Positions 45,165-55,878 of a stretch of DNA of 64,000 nucleotides are shown here, in pieces (within the stretch, counting starts at the first letter, position 1; the number at the start of each line of letters is the position of its first letter). The stretch lies in NCBI GenBank assembly GCA_015075175.1, contig JABTUV010000013.1, positions 61,355-125,354 of the forward strand, written 5' to 3'. A model generated the notes under the pieces. That model did not search any database. It had not been told where the DNA came from and saw only the letters and a program-made list of their open reading frames with translations. The position numbers and the translations under genes are program-made. This stretch comes from a bacterium. GTDB lineage: Bacteria; Hinthialibacterota; Hinthialibacteria; H5-UNCL2.

Positions 45165-46564
45165 GGATGGCCACCCGTCATTGACCCGAGGCCCGCCATC
45201 GATGCGGCCACGCTGGCCACGGTCAGATAAATGGCCAAGCTGGAGGTGTCCGTCACCGCCGTCAATACCGGCCCGCTGGCAATCGCCGGATCCAGCCCGA
45301 TGCGGGTCAGGACGAACGGAATGACCGATCCGATCAGGTTGGCGAAGGTCACGGCGGCGAACACGGCCACCCCCACCGCCGCCGAGACCTCGATGGGGTC
45401 GTGCCGCCGGAACACCAGGTGCACGACCACGAAGGTGATACAAGCAAAGGCCACTCCGATCAGCGCCCCCACACGGATTTCCCGCAGCACGTAATGCAGG
45501 AACTGGTCGCGCCGCACGTGGCCCGTCGCCAGCCCCCGGATCAGCACCGTGCTGGCCTGGTTGCCGGTATTGCCCGACATGAGGGGGATGAGCGGCATGA
45601 AGGCCACGAACAGAATGTTGAGGCCGTCCTCAAAACCCGAGACCACCGTGCACATGAAGAAGCCGGCCGCCAGCGAGATCAGCAGCGCGGGCGAACGCAA
45701 CCGGGCGACCTCGAAGACGCTGCGGCTGGTCAGCTCGTCCGCGTCGGTGCCCGCCATCATCAGGAAGTCCTCGCTGGACTCCTCCAGGAGCACGTCCAAA
45801 ATGTCGTCGTGGGTGACCCGCCCCACCACGCGCCCCTCCTCGTCCAGCACGGGCACCGAAACCACGTTGTACTTGCGCATGGTGAGGCGACTTCTCCTGG
45901 TCGTCCAGCACGTTGACGAAAACCCGGCGCGAGGCGTCGAACAGGGACACCAGGCACGTCTCGGGGCGGGCGGAGATGAGCCGGTGCATAGAGATGGTTC
46001 CCCAGTGAAGCGCCCGTCCAATCACGACAAAGACGTGGTACGATTACCTCGCCGTCGTGGACCTTGCTGCGGATGGTGTCGATGGCCTCCTCAGCGGTCG
46101 TGTGGGGTGAGGGCGACGAAATCCGGGGACATGATGCCGCCGGCGGTGTCCCCGATGCTGCATGAGGGCGCGGACTCGTGGGCCTCTTCCGGCTCCATGC
46201 CCGCCAGGATGCGGTCGCGCGGACCGAGTCCTCCTCGCGCAGCTCGCCCAGGACGTTCGGCGGCGTCGTCCGCGTCCATCTCCTCCAGGTCGGAAACGGT
46301 CGCCTCTGGAATGGCGGCCAACAGTTCACTGGAGACGTCTTCGCTCGGCTTCCGCCGCCATCTCCAGGTCAGGGATGATCAACGCGAAGAGCCTCGATCC
46401 TCCTCTCTGTCGTCCAATTCATCCAGGATTTCGGCGATGTCGGCGGGATAGTGGCGGCGGAACCACTCGCGCTGGACCGCGGGGTCCTGGGCGAGAAGCC
46501 ACTCGACGATCTGTTCGGAGGACCACTCCCGACCGGGAGTCGGCCACGGCGCCACGCGGTTCAC
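45161..46564 (-). CDS. mgtE: Magnesium transporter MgtE (N-terminal part frameshifted)
   Basis: The C-terminal frame (45161-about 45890) has a CBS-domain end (VVSVPVLDEEGRVVGRVTHDDILDVL) and five membrane helices. These include the pore signature PLIPLMSGNTGNQASTVLIRGLATG and GVAVFAAVTFANLIGSVIPFVL. Upstream pieces in other frames give the N domain (WLLAQDPAVQREWFRRHYPADIAEILDEL), GELREED and the first CBS unit (GGIMSPDFVALTPH, TCLVSLFDASRRVFVNVLDDQE). Restoring about five single bases gives about 467 residues from a GTG at 46562-46564 preceded by GGGAG. MgtE is a Mg2+-gated inner-membrane channel. Confidence 0.88.
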
Positions 46565-46664
46565 TTACTCACGCTCCCTTGCGAGGATCCACGGGAGCCT
46601 AGCATGGGCGCTCGGCAGCGGCAAGGCGTTCCGGGTTTCGTCGGACCACCGCCATCCCGACAGC

Positions 46665-46930
46665 CCTGTGCGAAGCCTCCACCTGCCCCGACAGCACTGA
46701 GCGAAGCGCGAAGCGCGAAGTCGAAGTGCGGTCTTGAGCGCGGGCAGCTTGCGTGCACGCACTATCCCCCCACCCCCCTTTAAGGGGGGAGCGGAGGCCG
46801 TGCAAAGCCGTTCCTCAGCATCCAAGCCGGCCCTTCGACTCCGGCCTTCGGGCTTCGCTCGGGGCCTTCGGTTTCTGTTGATGCCGCTTCTCAGCCCTGT
46901 CGATTCCGGTTTACGCTGCGGATGCCCGGG
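46665..46930. repeat. Repeat-filled gap between mgtE and the isomerase gene
   Basis: It holds three repeat types: GAGCGAAGCGCGAAGCGCGA with AGTCGAAG (46690-46725), a CCCCCCTTTAAGGGGGG palindrome (46773-46795) and the segment from CAGCATCCAAGCCGGCCC through CCTTCGGTTTCTGTT (46822-46885). The last matches the reverse complement of 58453-58527. No gene is visible from 46565 to 46933. Confidence 0.7.
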
Positions 46931-46933
46931 TAA

Positions 46934-48726
46934 TCAGGCCGGACCGGGCAGGGGTACGAGAAAGCGAAAGCCGGCGGCGCTCAAGCGGGCGTCCAACTCA
47001 TACTTGAGCAACGCCGGCTCCAGCGAGCGGCGGTAGTCGGCCTCCACGGCGGCGCGACATTCCTCGAAGTCCATGGCCCGCGCCGGCTGCACTTCGGCCA
47101 GGCGGACGATGAGAAAGTACTCGCCCGCCCGCACGGGTCCATAGAGCGCGCCGGGCGCGGCCTCCAGCACGGGCAGCGGCGAATACTGCAAGTCCGGCGA
47201 CAGCAGCTCGCGCAGGATGGCCGGTAACTGATCGAACTCCTGCAAGGGGCGGCGCGACACGACCACGCCGGCTGTTTCGGAGAAATCGCGCGGCGCGGCC
47301 CCTTCGGCCAGTTTGGCCGTGATCTGGCCGGCGCGTTCCGCGGCCGCGGCGATACGCACCTCCTCCGAGTCTCCGCTCAACCCGCTCCAACTCACGTGAA
47401 TCTGCTCCAGCCCGACCTTCAGGGGCGTGATGAAGCTGCCGCGATGTTCCTCGTGATGATTGCGCAGCGTGCCTTCGGGGGCGGGAGCGGCGGCGGCGCG
47501 CGCCTCGATCAGCGGCGCCATGAACGCCTCCGCCAGCCGCAACTGCCGCAGCGCCCGGCGGCGCACCACCAACCCGGGCCTCTTGTCCAGTCCGACCAGC
47601 CGCGCATATTCCACCAGCAGCTCACGCTCGTATTCCTCGCGAAAGTAGCGCTGCCGGCTTTCGGCGTCGTTGTAACGCTCGATCTCTTCCAGCGACAGGT
47701 TCTCGCGCCAGCGCCCAACGTCGCCGCCGGACTTGATGCGCTCGCGCACACGGTAGAGCAGCGCGTCGGCGGGCGCGTCGGGCGCCAGAGCCTGCGGATG
47801 GAACACGGCCCCGACCGTCGCTTCCGCCTGCGCCAGCGCCTGCCGCCGCGCTTCCCCGCGCCGCGCCGCCGTCAGTTCCTCCGCCAACTCCGCCGCGTGG
47901 ACCTCGAACGGCTCCACTTCCGTCGCCTGGATCGCCAAGAGATGAATCAAGTGGTAATCCTCGCCCACTTTGACGGGCGCGGAAATCTCGCCCACTTCCA
48001 GGCCCCACAACGCGTCCGCAAATTCCTCCAGCACGTCCTCCGGCGGAGGTTCTCCAGCACACCTTCGTTCTCGACCGACGGCGAGTCGGAGTATTCGTGC
48101 ACCAGTTGCCGGAAGTCCTGGCCCGCCTCCAGGCGTTTGGCGACCTCCGCCAGGCGGGACTGCGGCGCTTTTTCCTGCGGGCCGGATCGGAGGTTGGCTG
48201 GAAACGTAAATGTGGCGGCAGGTGCGGGTTTCTGGACGGTATAGAGGGGCAGGCGTCGCAGGTATTCTGCCGCACTTCGTCCGGCGTGGGCGGGGTGGTG
48301 GAATCAAGGATGGCTCTTCTGGCCGCCTCCATCAGCCAGGGACGCTCGGCCTGGGTCAATTGCTTCGACCCGGCGCACCAGCGAGGGCCGCTGTTCAGCC
48401 TCGCGCGCGACCAGGCGCACGGCGGCGCAGAGGCGCGCGGCGCGCGCCAGGTCCGCCTCGCTCTGTACCTCGGCCACGTCGAAGAGTTCCGCCCACGCGC
48501 TCTCCAGTACTTCCGGCATGGCGGCGAAGGCCGCCACCTCGTCCCGGGTCAGGAATTCCCCGCCCACCTGGACCAAGGCGCCCGGTGGGGGGGGCGGACC
48601 CTCCCCGGAAGCCCAGGACGCCGGCCGGCTGCGCGGGTCCCACGATTTCAAGGTAGCGGCGGAATCAAACCAGGACAGGGCGACGGTGATCCCCAGCAAT
48701 AGCACGGCGCTCCAGTTGCGGCTCAT
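46934..48726 (-). CDS. SurA/PrsA-like periplasmic peptidyl-prolyl isomerase (parvulin type; frameshifted)
   Basis: The first frame starts MSRNWSAVLLLGITVALSWF, a signal or anchor segment. Then come VGGEFLTRDEVAAFAAMPE and a helical chaperone part (DLARAARLCAAVRLVAREAEQRP). Slips between 48.34 and 48.01 kb interrupt the parvulin domain, whose pieces read EAGQDFRQLVHEYSDSPSVENEG and EEFADALWGLEVGEISAPVKVGEDYHLIHLLAIQ; the second is the classic parvulin end. The main frame (46934-48040) continues with helices and a second parvulin-like segment (GALYGPVRAGEYFLIVRLAEVQPA). It would chaperone outer-membrane or secreted proteins such as the barrel and secretin. Confidence 0.78.
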
Positions 48727-48894
48727 GGCCACAGGCTAGCAGAATCCATCCCTCATCGCAATCCGACCGGCGACCGCGCAGAAGCGCCCGTGGCATCCGG
48801 GACGGGCTGCCTCACGCTTTCGCCTTGCCCTACCCAAACGGTGCGGATATGCTCCATGCGCTTCCCATTCAAGATTCGCCGGGAACGGGACACC

Positions 48895-51800
48895 ATGCGC
48901 GAGGACCTCGAAACGCTCATTCGCAACCACGCTCAGGCGATGGCGAGCCGCATGGTGGAAGCGGCGGAATCAAGCTTTTCCGAAGAAGACATCCGTCATG
49001 AATGCAACAAGATGATCGACGAGTTCGTGGAGCGGGCCGAGCTGGGAATCAAAGGCCGCCACGAATACGGCCTGGCCGGCGGATTCGTGGACTCCAAGTA
49101 CGGCGGCGTCGTCATCGAGTACAAGTCTCCCAAGGGCGCCGCCAGGATCACCGAGGCCGCGGACGCACCGGCGGTCGCCGCCCTGGCCCGGCAGATTGAA
49201 CGACGCTTCCGCGACCTGGAGGCCGAAGAGCACGTCGCCATGGAGCGCATTTTCGGGGTGGGATGCGACGGAAAGAGCTTCATTTTCGCGCGCTGGCGTG
49301 GAACGCGGCTGGAGATTGACAAGCCCCAGCCGGTCACGCCCCATACGGTCGAGCGCCTGTTGCGGGCCGTCGTTTCCGTGGGGGTGCACGGCTTTTCCTT
49401 CACGCCGACCAGTCTCGCCCAACACTTCGGAGCGGACAGCCCGGCGGCTCGGGACGGGATCCGTCGCTTGCACGAAGTGATTTGCGGCAGCGACAATCCC
49501 AAGGTGCGCACCTTTTTCCATCAATGGCAGATTCTATTCGGCGAAGTCTGCGGATACGACATTCACGGGCAGAGCGCCCGAATCCGCAAATTGGCCGAGC
49601 ATTACGACGTCCGAGTCGCAAGACCCGCCGAGCTCCTTTTCGGGGTGCACACTTACTATGCGCTTTTCATCAAGCTCCTGGCGGCGGAGATTGTGACCGC
49701 GTTTTCGCCGCTGGGGGTTTCCACGCTGAAGCAATTGGCGTCCGCACCGACGTCGGAGCGGCTGGCGCAAGTGCTTGGCCGCCTCGAGCAGGGCGGCATC
49801 TGGTCGGAACTCGGGATTCGCAACTTTCTGGAGGGCGACCTCTTTTCCTGGTATCTGGACGCCTGGGACGAGCGTTGCGCGACGGTCGTCAGGGACATGG
49901 CCCGGACCTTTGATCGCTTCGATCCCACCACGCTCAGCATCGATCCGCTGGAATCGCGCGACCTTCTCAAACATCTCTATCAGCAGCTCTTCCCGCGATC
50001 GGTGCGTCACGATTTGGGCGAGTATTACACTCCGGACTGGCTGGCGGAATTGGTCCTGGATGAGCTGGGTTACGACGGGAATCCCGACAAGCGCCTGCTT
50101 GATCCGGCCTGCGGCTCGGGCACGTTTCTCGTCATGGCGCTGAATCGAGTGCGCAACTGGTTCGCCGAGCACCGCCATGCCTGCGGTTTTCGCGAGGACG
50201 GATTGGTCCGGAAAATCCTCAATAACGTGATCGGTTTCGACCTGAACCCGCTGGCCGTCATGGCCGCCCGTACCAACTACCTGCTGGCGATTCGCGACCT
50301 GCTGCGATACGCCGGGGAGGTGGACCTTCCTGTTTACCTCTGTGATTCCATTATCACTCCCTCCGAATACGGAGACTTGTGGGAGACGTCGGAGGGACGG
50401 GGCCGCGTAGCGCGGCAGCTCCCGACGTCCGCGGGCGTCTTTCTCATTCCCAATGAGATCAGCCAGAACCGGGAGCAAATCGGCCGCTACGTCGAAACCC
50501 TGGAGTCTTGCATCGGACAGGGCTACTCGCCGGAGGCGTTCCTGGAACGGTGTCGCGCCCAGGGGATCAACGGAACGGAGGACGCAATTCACAAGCGCCT
50601 TTACGAGCAGTTGCGGCAACTGGCCGCCGAAAACAAGAACGGGATATGGGCGCGCTTGATCAAGAACCACTTCGCGCCGCTTTTTGTCGGCAAGGTGGAT
50701 TTCGTCGCCGGCAACCCTCCCTGGATCAATTGGGAGAGTCTTCCCGAGGAGTATCGGGACCGCATGAAGCCGCTATGGCAGAAATACGGGCTCTTCACCC
50801 TGTCGGGCGCGGCGGCCCGCCTGGGAGGCGGCAAGAAAGACCTTTCCATGCTTTTCGTTTACTCCGCCGTCGACAATTACCTTGAAGACGGCGGGCGTCT
50901 GGGGTTCGTGATTACTCAGACGGTTTTCAAGACTCACGGCGCAGGCGACGGGTTCCGGAGATTGCGTTTCCCCAGGAACGGCGGCTTCCATCATCTCAAG
51001 CCGCTTTCCGTCTTGGACCTCTCGGCGATGCAGGTGTTCGAGGGCGCCACCAATCGAACGGCGGTATTCGCGTGTGAAAAGCGCAACCGCTCGTTCAAGT
51101 ATCCCGTTCCCTACTCGGTCTGGCGCGGGCCGTCCAGCCTGCCGCAGGAGGTCACGCTGGCCGAGGCGCGCGCGCGGACCTCGGCGATCGCGATGGGAGC
51201 CGCGCCGGTCGATCCCGAAAACCCGTCCTCGCCCTGGCTCACCGCTCAAAGAGCGGCGCTTCCCGGCATCCGAAAGGTGGTCGGTCACAGCCCCTACGAG
51301 GCGTATGCCGGTTGTTGCACGTGGCTGAACGGCGTCTTCTGGTTGCGCGTGCTGCGCAAGGAACCGAATGGAAACCTGGTCGTCGGCAACCTGTTCGACG
51401 TGGGCAAGATCAGGGTCAAGGAAGTCATGGAAACGGTTATTGAGCCCGACCTGGTTTATCCCCTTCTGCGGGGCCGGGACGTGAAGCGCTGGCAGGCGAC
51501 GCCCTCCGCCCATATTCTTCTCACCCAGGATGCGGAGACCCGTCGTCCCCTTCCGCTTGACGTGATGATGCTCAAGTATCCCCGCACCTATGCGTATCTG
51601 CGTCAGTTCGAGGGCGACAAGGCCCGCCCGGAGCGGGGCACGCTGCGGGCGCGTTCCGGCTACCGTCAATACTTCAAACCCACCGACCCCTTCTATGCCA
51701 TCTATAACGTCGGAACGTATACGATGGCCAGGTGGAAAGTTGTGTGGCCCGAAGTGGGGCACAGCGTTCGCGCCGCAGTGGTAGGTTCAAAACGAGTTCG

Positions 51801-52212
51801 AAACGTCAAGCCGGCTCTTCCCGACCACACACTCGTCGCAGTTTCCTGCGAATCCTCCGAAGAGGCGCATTTTCTGTGCGCGCTTCTGAATTCCTCGCCG
51901 GCTCAGCTGTTTGTCAGAGCCTACATTGCGTTGCACCCCTCACCACATATCATGACCCATGTTCGGATGCCGAAATTCAGGCGCGACAGTCGGATGCACA
52001 ATCAGCTTGCGGAACTGAGCGAACAATGTCATTTCCTGGTTGCCAGGGGTATCACGGACACTCTCGCAGGGATGCACGCTGAGATCGACCGTGTGGCGGC
52101 GCGAATCTGGGGCATTACGCCGAGCGAACTCCGCGCGATTCAGGAGGCCTTGGCGGAGTGGTCGGCGCGCGACGGCGACCCCCAGGCGGACGGCGACGGA
52201 CAAGATGATTGA
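48895..52212 (+). CDS. Type IIG-like restriction enzyme/N6-adenine methyltransferase
   Basis: About 1,105 residues from MREDLETLIRNHAQAM; earlier in-frame starts exist and the start is uncertain. Near residue 65-80, KYGGVVIEYKSPKG has the E-x-K of a PD-(D/E)XK nuclease. Methyltransferase motif I LLDPACGSGTFLVMAL is near residue 400 and motif IV VAGNPPWINW near 605. A target-recognition region follows, with NVGTYTMARWKVVWPEVGH and HTLVAVSCESSEEAHFLCALLNSSP, as in Eco57I/MmeI-type enzymes. Such proteins cut and methylate DNA in one polypeptide, so no partner gene is needed. It is intact while many neighbours are frameshifted. Confidence 0.85.
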   Translation: MREDLETLIRNHAQAMASRMVEAAESSFSEEDIRHECNKMIDEFVERAELGIKGRHEYGLAGGFVDSKYGGVVIEYKSPKGAARITEAADAPAVAALARQIERRFRDLEAEEHVAMERIFGVGCDGKSFIFARWRGTRLEIDKPQPVTPHTVERLLRAVVSVGVHGFSFTPTSLAQHFGADSPAARDGIRRLHEVICGSDNPKVRTFFHQWQILFGEVCGYDIHGQSARIRKLAEHYDVRVARPAELLFGVHTYYALFIKLLAAEIVTAFSPLGVSTLKQLASAPTSERLAQVLGRLEQGGIWSELGIRNFLEGDLFSWYLDAWDERCATVVRDMARTFDRFDPTTLSIDPLESRDLLKHLYQQLFPRSVRHDLGEYYTPDWLAELVLDELGYDGNPDKRLLDPACGSGTFLVMALNRVRNWFAEHRHACGFREDGLVRKILNNVIGFDLNPLAVMAARTNYLLAIRDLLRYAGEVDLPVYLCDSIITPSEYGDLWETSEGRGRVARQLPTSAGVFLIPNEISQNREQIGRYVETLESCIGQGYSPEAFLERCRAQGINGTEDAIHKRLYEQLRQLAAENKNGIWARLIKNHFAPLFVGKVDFVAGNPPWINWESLPEEYRDRMKPLWQKYGLFTLSGAAARLGGGKKDLSMLFVYSAVDNYLEDGGRLGFVITQTVFKTHGAGDGFRRLRFPRNGGFHHLKPLSVLDLSAMQVFEGATNRTAVFACEKRNRSFKYPVPYSVWRGPSSLPQEVTLAEARARTSAIAMGAAPVDPENPSSPWLTAQRAALPGIRKVVGHSPYEAYAGCCTWLNGVFWLRVLRKEPNGNLVVGNLFDVGKIRVKEVMETVIEPDLVYPLLRGRDVKRWQATPSAHILLTQDAETRRPLPLDVMMLKYPRTYAYLRQFEGDKARPERGTLRARSGYRQYFKPTDPFYAIYNVGTYTMARWKVVWPEVGHSVRAAVVGSKRVRNVKPALPDHTLVAVSCESSEEAHFLCALLNSSPAQLFVRAYIALHPSPHIMTHVRMPKFRRDSRMHNQLAELSEQCHFLVARGITDTLAGMHAEIDRVAARIWGITPSELRAIQEALAEWSARDGDPQADGDGQDD

Positions 52213-52230
52213 GCGGTGGTAACGGCGGCT

Positions 52231-53343
52231 TCATCGGGATCGTGCAGCCAGTGAACCGGCCGCCGTGGTCCGCAGCGCCTCCGCGACCGCCGCGGCCGCC
52301 AGATCGTGGCCGCGCGCGTTGGGATGCAGATGGTCCACCCGCAGCCCATCCTCGTCCTCGCCCGCAAGTACCCGACCGCGAAAGACGGGCAGGAGGTCCA
52401 AGACGGGCAGGTTGCGCGCCGCCGCCGCCGCCGCGACCTGTTCATGCGCGTACTGCGAGGGATAATCTGCAAGATGGTCCATGGCCGGAAAGATGACGAT
52501 GAGAACTTCGAAATCATACTCCTCTGCCAGCGCCGCCAAGCGGTCCAGCCCCGCCTCCAGGCGCTCCCTCACTACGGGATAGCCGTACAGCCGCGTCCAG
52601 TAGTCGCGCGTGCGTTCGTCGCGCGGCAGTTGCCGCCAGCGGGGACTGGCCACGGCCGGATTCTCCACTTGTCCCTCCAGCGTCAGCGACTCCCAGGTGT
52701 AAAGCCCCAGCGCGTACAGCCGGCTGTGGCGGATCAACCAGCCGCCGGTTCTCCCCAACGCGCGGTCGCGGAAATTGCTCTCCGCCGCGGAAAGCCGATT
52801 GGTCAAGCGCATCAGGTCGAAGCTGAAAGGATCGGGGTCGTTGAGCGAGTAGGCGTAGACCACCAGGTCGGGCTGGTAGGCCAGGCCGCGCACGGCCAGG
52901 TTCTCGACCGCCTGCGTGATGCTGTAGCCGGTGACGCCCAGGTTGAGCACCTGGATCGAGTCGGTCGCGCCGGCGGCGGCCAGGTGCGCCTCCAGTCGCG
53001 CGGGGAAGGCCTCGTGCCGCGCGACCGCGTAGCCGTAGCAGATGGAGTCGCCGATAGCGGCGATGCGGCGCACGCCCGGCGGCTTGGCGCGGGCCAGCTC
53101 GCGCTCGCGCATTCCCGCCGAGTTGATGCGCTCGGAGCCGTCCGGTGCACCCGGCAAAAGCTCGTACTCAAGCACCGGATTGGCGGAGAGTCGCAGGCTC
53201 TCGCGGATCACGGGAGTGACCTGGGGTCCCAGCGAAAAGACGCGCACCAGCCCCTCGCAGAGGAGCAGCGCCAGGCACGACGCGCCCAAGCCCAGCGTCA
53301 CGCGCGCCGCCCGCGGATGCCGCCGCCAAAACCGAACCGCCAC
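52231..53343 (-). CDS. Membrane-anchored SGNH/GDSL hydrolase
   Basis: 370 residues from a GTG five bases after GGGAGG. One N-terminal membrane helix (VTLGLGASCLALLLCEGLV) precedes the catalytic domain. Block I RIAAIGDSICYGYAV holds the nucleophile serine. LNLGVTGYSITQAVENL carries the block II glycine, VYAYSLNDPDPF the block III asparagine, and VDHLHPNARGHDLAA the D-x-x-H pair. Such enzymes often remove O-acetyl groups from polysaccharide. Its neighbour is an O-antigen-ligase-like gene, consistent with modification of a surface polymer. Confidence 0.87.
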   Translation of the reverse strand: MAVRFWRRHPRAARVTLGLGASCLALLLCEGLVRVFSLGPQVTPVIRESLRLSANPVLEYELLPGAPDGSERINSAGMRERELARAKPPGVRRIAAIGDSICYGYAVARHEAFPARLEAHLAAAGATDSIQVLNLGVTGYSITQAVENLAVRGLAYQPDLVVYAYSLNDPDPFSFDLMRLTNRLSAAESNFRDRALGRTGGWLIRHSRLYALGLYTWESLTLEGQVENPAVASPRWRQLPRDERTRDYWTRLYGYPVVRERLEAGLDRLAALAEEYDFEVLIVIFPAMDHLADYPSQYAHEQVAAAAAARNLPVLDLLPVFRGRVLAGEDEDGLRVDHLHPNARGHDLAAAAVAEALRTTAAGSLAARSR

Positions 53344-53516
53344 AGGAGCCTCCCGTTCGTGGGCCGCGCCGCATGGCCGCGCGCCCCATCCCGCTCAACG
53401 ACGTCCCCGCTTCGGATGATACTGGGCGGCCTGAATTCCGCCAATCCGAAATCGCGGGACGGATGGCCCAGGCAGCGAGGCGCGTCGCGTGAAATCCGGC
53501 CCCGAGCGCCGGCCGC

Positions 53517-55823
53517 TTACGGTTGCGCGGCGGCGAGGAGGCGCTCCAGCTCGGCGCGCCGGGGGTAATCGGGCGGCGCGGCGCGCAGCGCGGACGCCAG
53601 CGTCTCGCGCGCCTCGGCTGTCCGGCCCAACAGAAGATAGCAGTGCCCCAGGTGGTGCAGCGTCTGATACAGCGGAATGCGGTTGCCGGTCTGGGTGCGC
53701 AGAGCGGCGGCCGCGCGCTCGAAGGCGCCCGCCGCCGCCGCGTAGTCTCCCCCATCCATTTGCACCGCCGCGATCATGAAATACGTGTCCGCCATGCCGC
53801 CGTCGCGGCGCAGCTTCTCCTGGTAGACGGAGAGCGCACGCGCCCCGTCGCCCAATCGTAGGTAGCAGGTCGCCAGATGCTCGTAGTCTTCGGCGGCGAG
53901 GCCCGTCTCGGCGGCCCGCTTGCGGTACAATTCCGCCGCCTGCTCGTAACAGGGCGTCGCCTCTTCGATGCGACCGCACAGCCACAGCGTCGTACCCAGT
54001 TGAAAGTGGTAGTCGGCCTTGCCCGGGAAGTCCCGGATCGCCTGGCGATAAAGGCGCTCGGCCTCGCCGTATTCGCCCAGGAAAAAGTGGCACGTGCCCA
54101 GGTTGTAGACCACGTCGGCGAAGCGCCCGTCCGTCGCCAGCAGTTCCCGGTAGAGGTCGCGCGCTTCGGCGAAACGGTTGGTGCTGTAGTAGAGCGCGCC
54201 CAGGAAATAGCGGGCGGAGCGGCTGTACGGGGAGAGTTTCACGGCGCGTTGCGCCGCAGCCAGCGCGCCCTGCAAGTCGGCGGGCCGTCCATCCGCGGGA
54301 CGCGCCGCCCTCAGCGCCTGGTAGTGCAGCGCGTCGGAGAGATAATCCCGCACCGCCACGCTGGTACTCCAGACGGCCACCGGCACAACCAGGAGAAAGG
54401 CCAATCCCCGCACCGGAGCGGGACGCGGACGCGTCCACAGCGTGGCGGCGATCCAACCCAGTAACGTCCACATGAAGCACGAATACGACAGCTGCTGCAA
54501 GAGTACGTCCGCCAGATTGGCAGCCAATCCGGACACGACGGCCACGGTCGTTCCCAGGAGAATGAAACTCGCGCGATCCGGCGGCTCGCGCCGCAAACGC
54601 CCCAGCGCCGGCACAAGTATCGTTCCCAGGAACAGGACGTAAAACAGGAGGCCGGGAAGTCCCAGCTCGACCGCCTGCTGCATGAACTCGCTGTGCGCGT
54701 ACTCGTTGACCTCCCGCGAGGGATCATGCACGGCGGTGAATGACGTGTCGCGATAGTCGCGGAAGAAGCTGATGTAATTACCGGGCCCGAGGCCGAGGAC
54801 GGGGTGGGCCGCGATCATGCGTAGGTTGGCTTCATACATGATCTTGCGGCCTTCCAGCATGGCCGCGCTTCCGCGGCCGGACAGGCGCTCGATGATGCGT
54901 TGACTGAGGTCCCGTTCGTGAAGCCCCACAGCTACCACGACGACGCAACCCAGCGCGACCAGCGTCCAGCGCAGCCAGGGCGTAAACGGCAAGACGCGCC
55001 GAAAAAGACCGGGATGCTGGCGGCGATGAATGATCCCATAGAGGGCAAGGGCCGCCATGCTGACCGCCAGCGCCAGCAGGGCGGAGCGGCTGAAAGTGAG
55101 GACCATGGCCAGGAGCACCGCCAGCCCGGCCAGCCATACCAACCGCGCGTTGCGCGCGCGGCCCTCGGGCATGGCGAAGAGAAATCCCGCCCCCAGCGCC
55201 AGGCATCCCGCCAGGTAGCCGCCCAGGTAGCCGGGATTGCCCAGCGATCCCGTCACCCGCCGCAGGACCTCGCCCCGGAAGCGCACGCCGAAATCGAAGG
55301 TGGGCCGCTCAACCACGTCTAGATTGAAGAACTGGAAGAAGGCGTATACCGCTTGTACCACCGCGATGACGAGAAACACCGCGAGCAGTCGGTTGCGTTC
55401 GTGGACCTTGGGGAAGAAGAGTCCCACCCCGAAGAGGCAGCCGAGGTAGAGACTCCAGTTGGCCAGTTGTGCGCGCGCGTGGTGGGGATAGGGCGAGAGC
55501 GTCCAACCCAGAAGAAACCAGCCGAAATAGGCGGCCAAGGCGGCCCAGAAATACCACGGCGGGACCATCCGCTCCTCCAGCGCGATGGGCGGGGGGGCCT
55601 TGCGCTTGCGCGAGGGTTCGGGCGGGGGAGAGAGCAGGGCGTCCAATAGTTTGCCGAGCGCAAACAGCGTGTAGGCGAAGGCCAGACCGAGGGCCAAGAC
55701 GGGCTGCTTGATCGCGCCGATGACCACGTTAAAGCGGGTAAACCCCAAGAGCGCGCCGGCCAGGCCCAGCACAAACGCCAGCTGGCAGCCGCGGTACACG
55801 AGCGCGCGCAGTCGAGGATTCAT
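53517..55823 (-). CDS. O-antigen ligase/polymerase-like membrane protein with C-terminal TPR domain
   Basis: 768 residues. The first about 480 hold about eleven membrane helices and a Wzy/WaaL-type periplasmic loop (GRKIMYEANLRMIAAHPVLGLGPGNYISFFRDYRD, then NEYAHSEFMQQAVELGLPGLLFYVLFLG). This H-x-x-x-x-x-x-E-x-G-x-x-G pattern is typical of O-antigen ligases. The last about 270 residues are TPR repeats (SARYFLGALYYSTNRFAEARDLYRELLATDGRFADVVYNLG and following). Fusion of a ligase to TPRs is common in glycoprotein-linked or exopolysaccharide systems. It is an intact frame. Confidence 0.85.
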   Translation of the reverse strand: MNPRLRALVYRGCQLAFVLGLAGALLGFTRFNVVIGAIKQPVLALGLAFAYTLFALGKLLDALLSPPPEPSRKRKAPPPIALEERMVPPWYFWAALAAYFGWFLLGWTLSPYPHHARAQLANWSLYLGCLFGVGLFFPKVHERNRLLAVFLVIAVVQAVYAFFQFFNLDVVERPTFDFGVRFRGEVLRRVTGSLGNPGYLGGYLAGCLALGAGFLFAMPEGRARNARLVWLAGLAVLLAMVLTFSRSALLALAVSMAALALYGIIHRRQHPGLFRRVLPFTPWLRWTLVALGCVVVVAVGLHERDLSQRIIERLSGRGSAAMLEGRKIMYEANLRMIAAHPVLGLGPGNYISFFRDYRDTSFTAVHDPSREVNEYAHSEFMQQAVELGLPGLLFYVLFLGTILVPALGRLRREPPDRASFILLGTTVAVVSGLAANLADVLLQQLSYSCFMWTLLGWIAATLWTRPRPAPVRGLAFLLVVPVAVWSTSVAVRDYLSDALHYQALRAARPADGRPADLQGALAAAQRAVKLSPYSRSARYFLGALYYSTNRFAEARDLYRELLATDGRFADVVYNLGTCHFFLGEYGEAERLYRQAIRDFPGKADYHFQLGTTLWLCGRIEEATPCYEQAAELYRKRAAETGLAAEDYEHLATCYLRLGDGARALSVYQEKLRRDGGMADTYFMIAAVQMDGGDYAAAAGAFERAAAALRTQTGNRIPLYQTLHHLGHCYLLLGRTAEARETLASALRAAPPDYPRRAELERLLAAAQP

Positions 55824-55878
55824 GGCCCGTCACGCTATCCGCGTGGGGATGGGCTGTCAACCCGCCAGCGGCTGTCGC

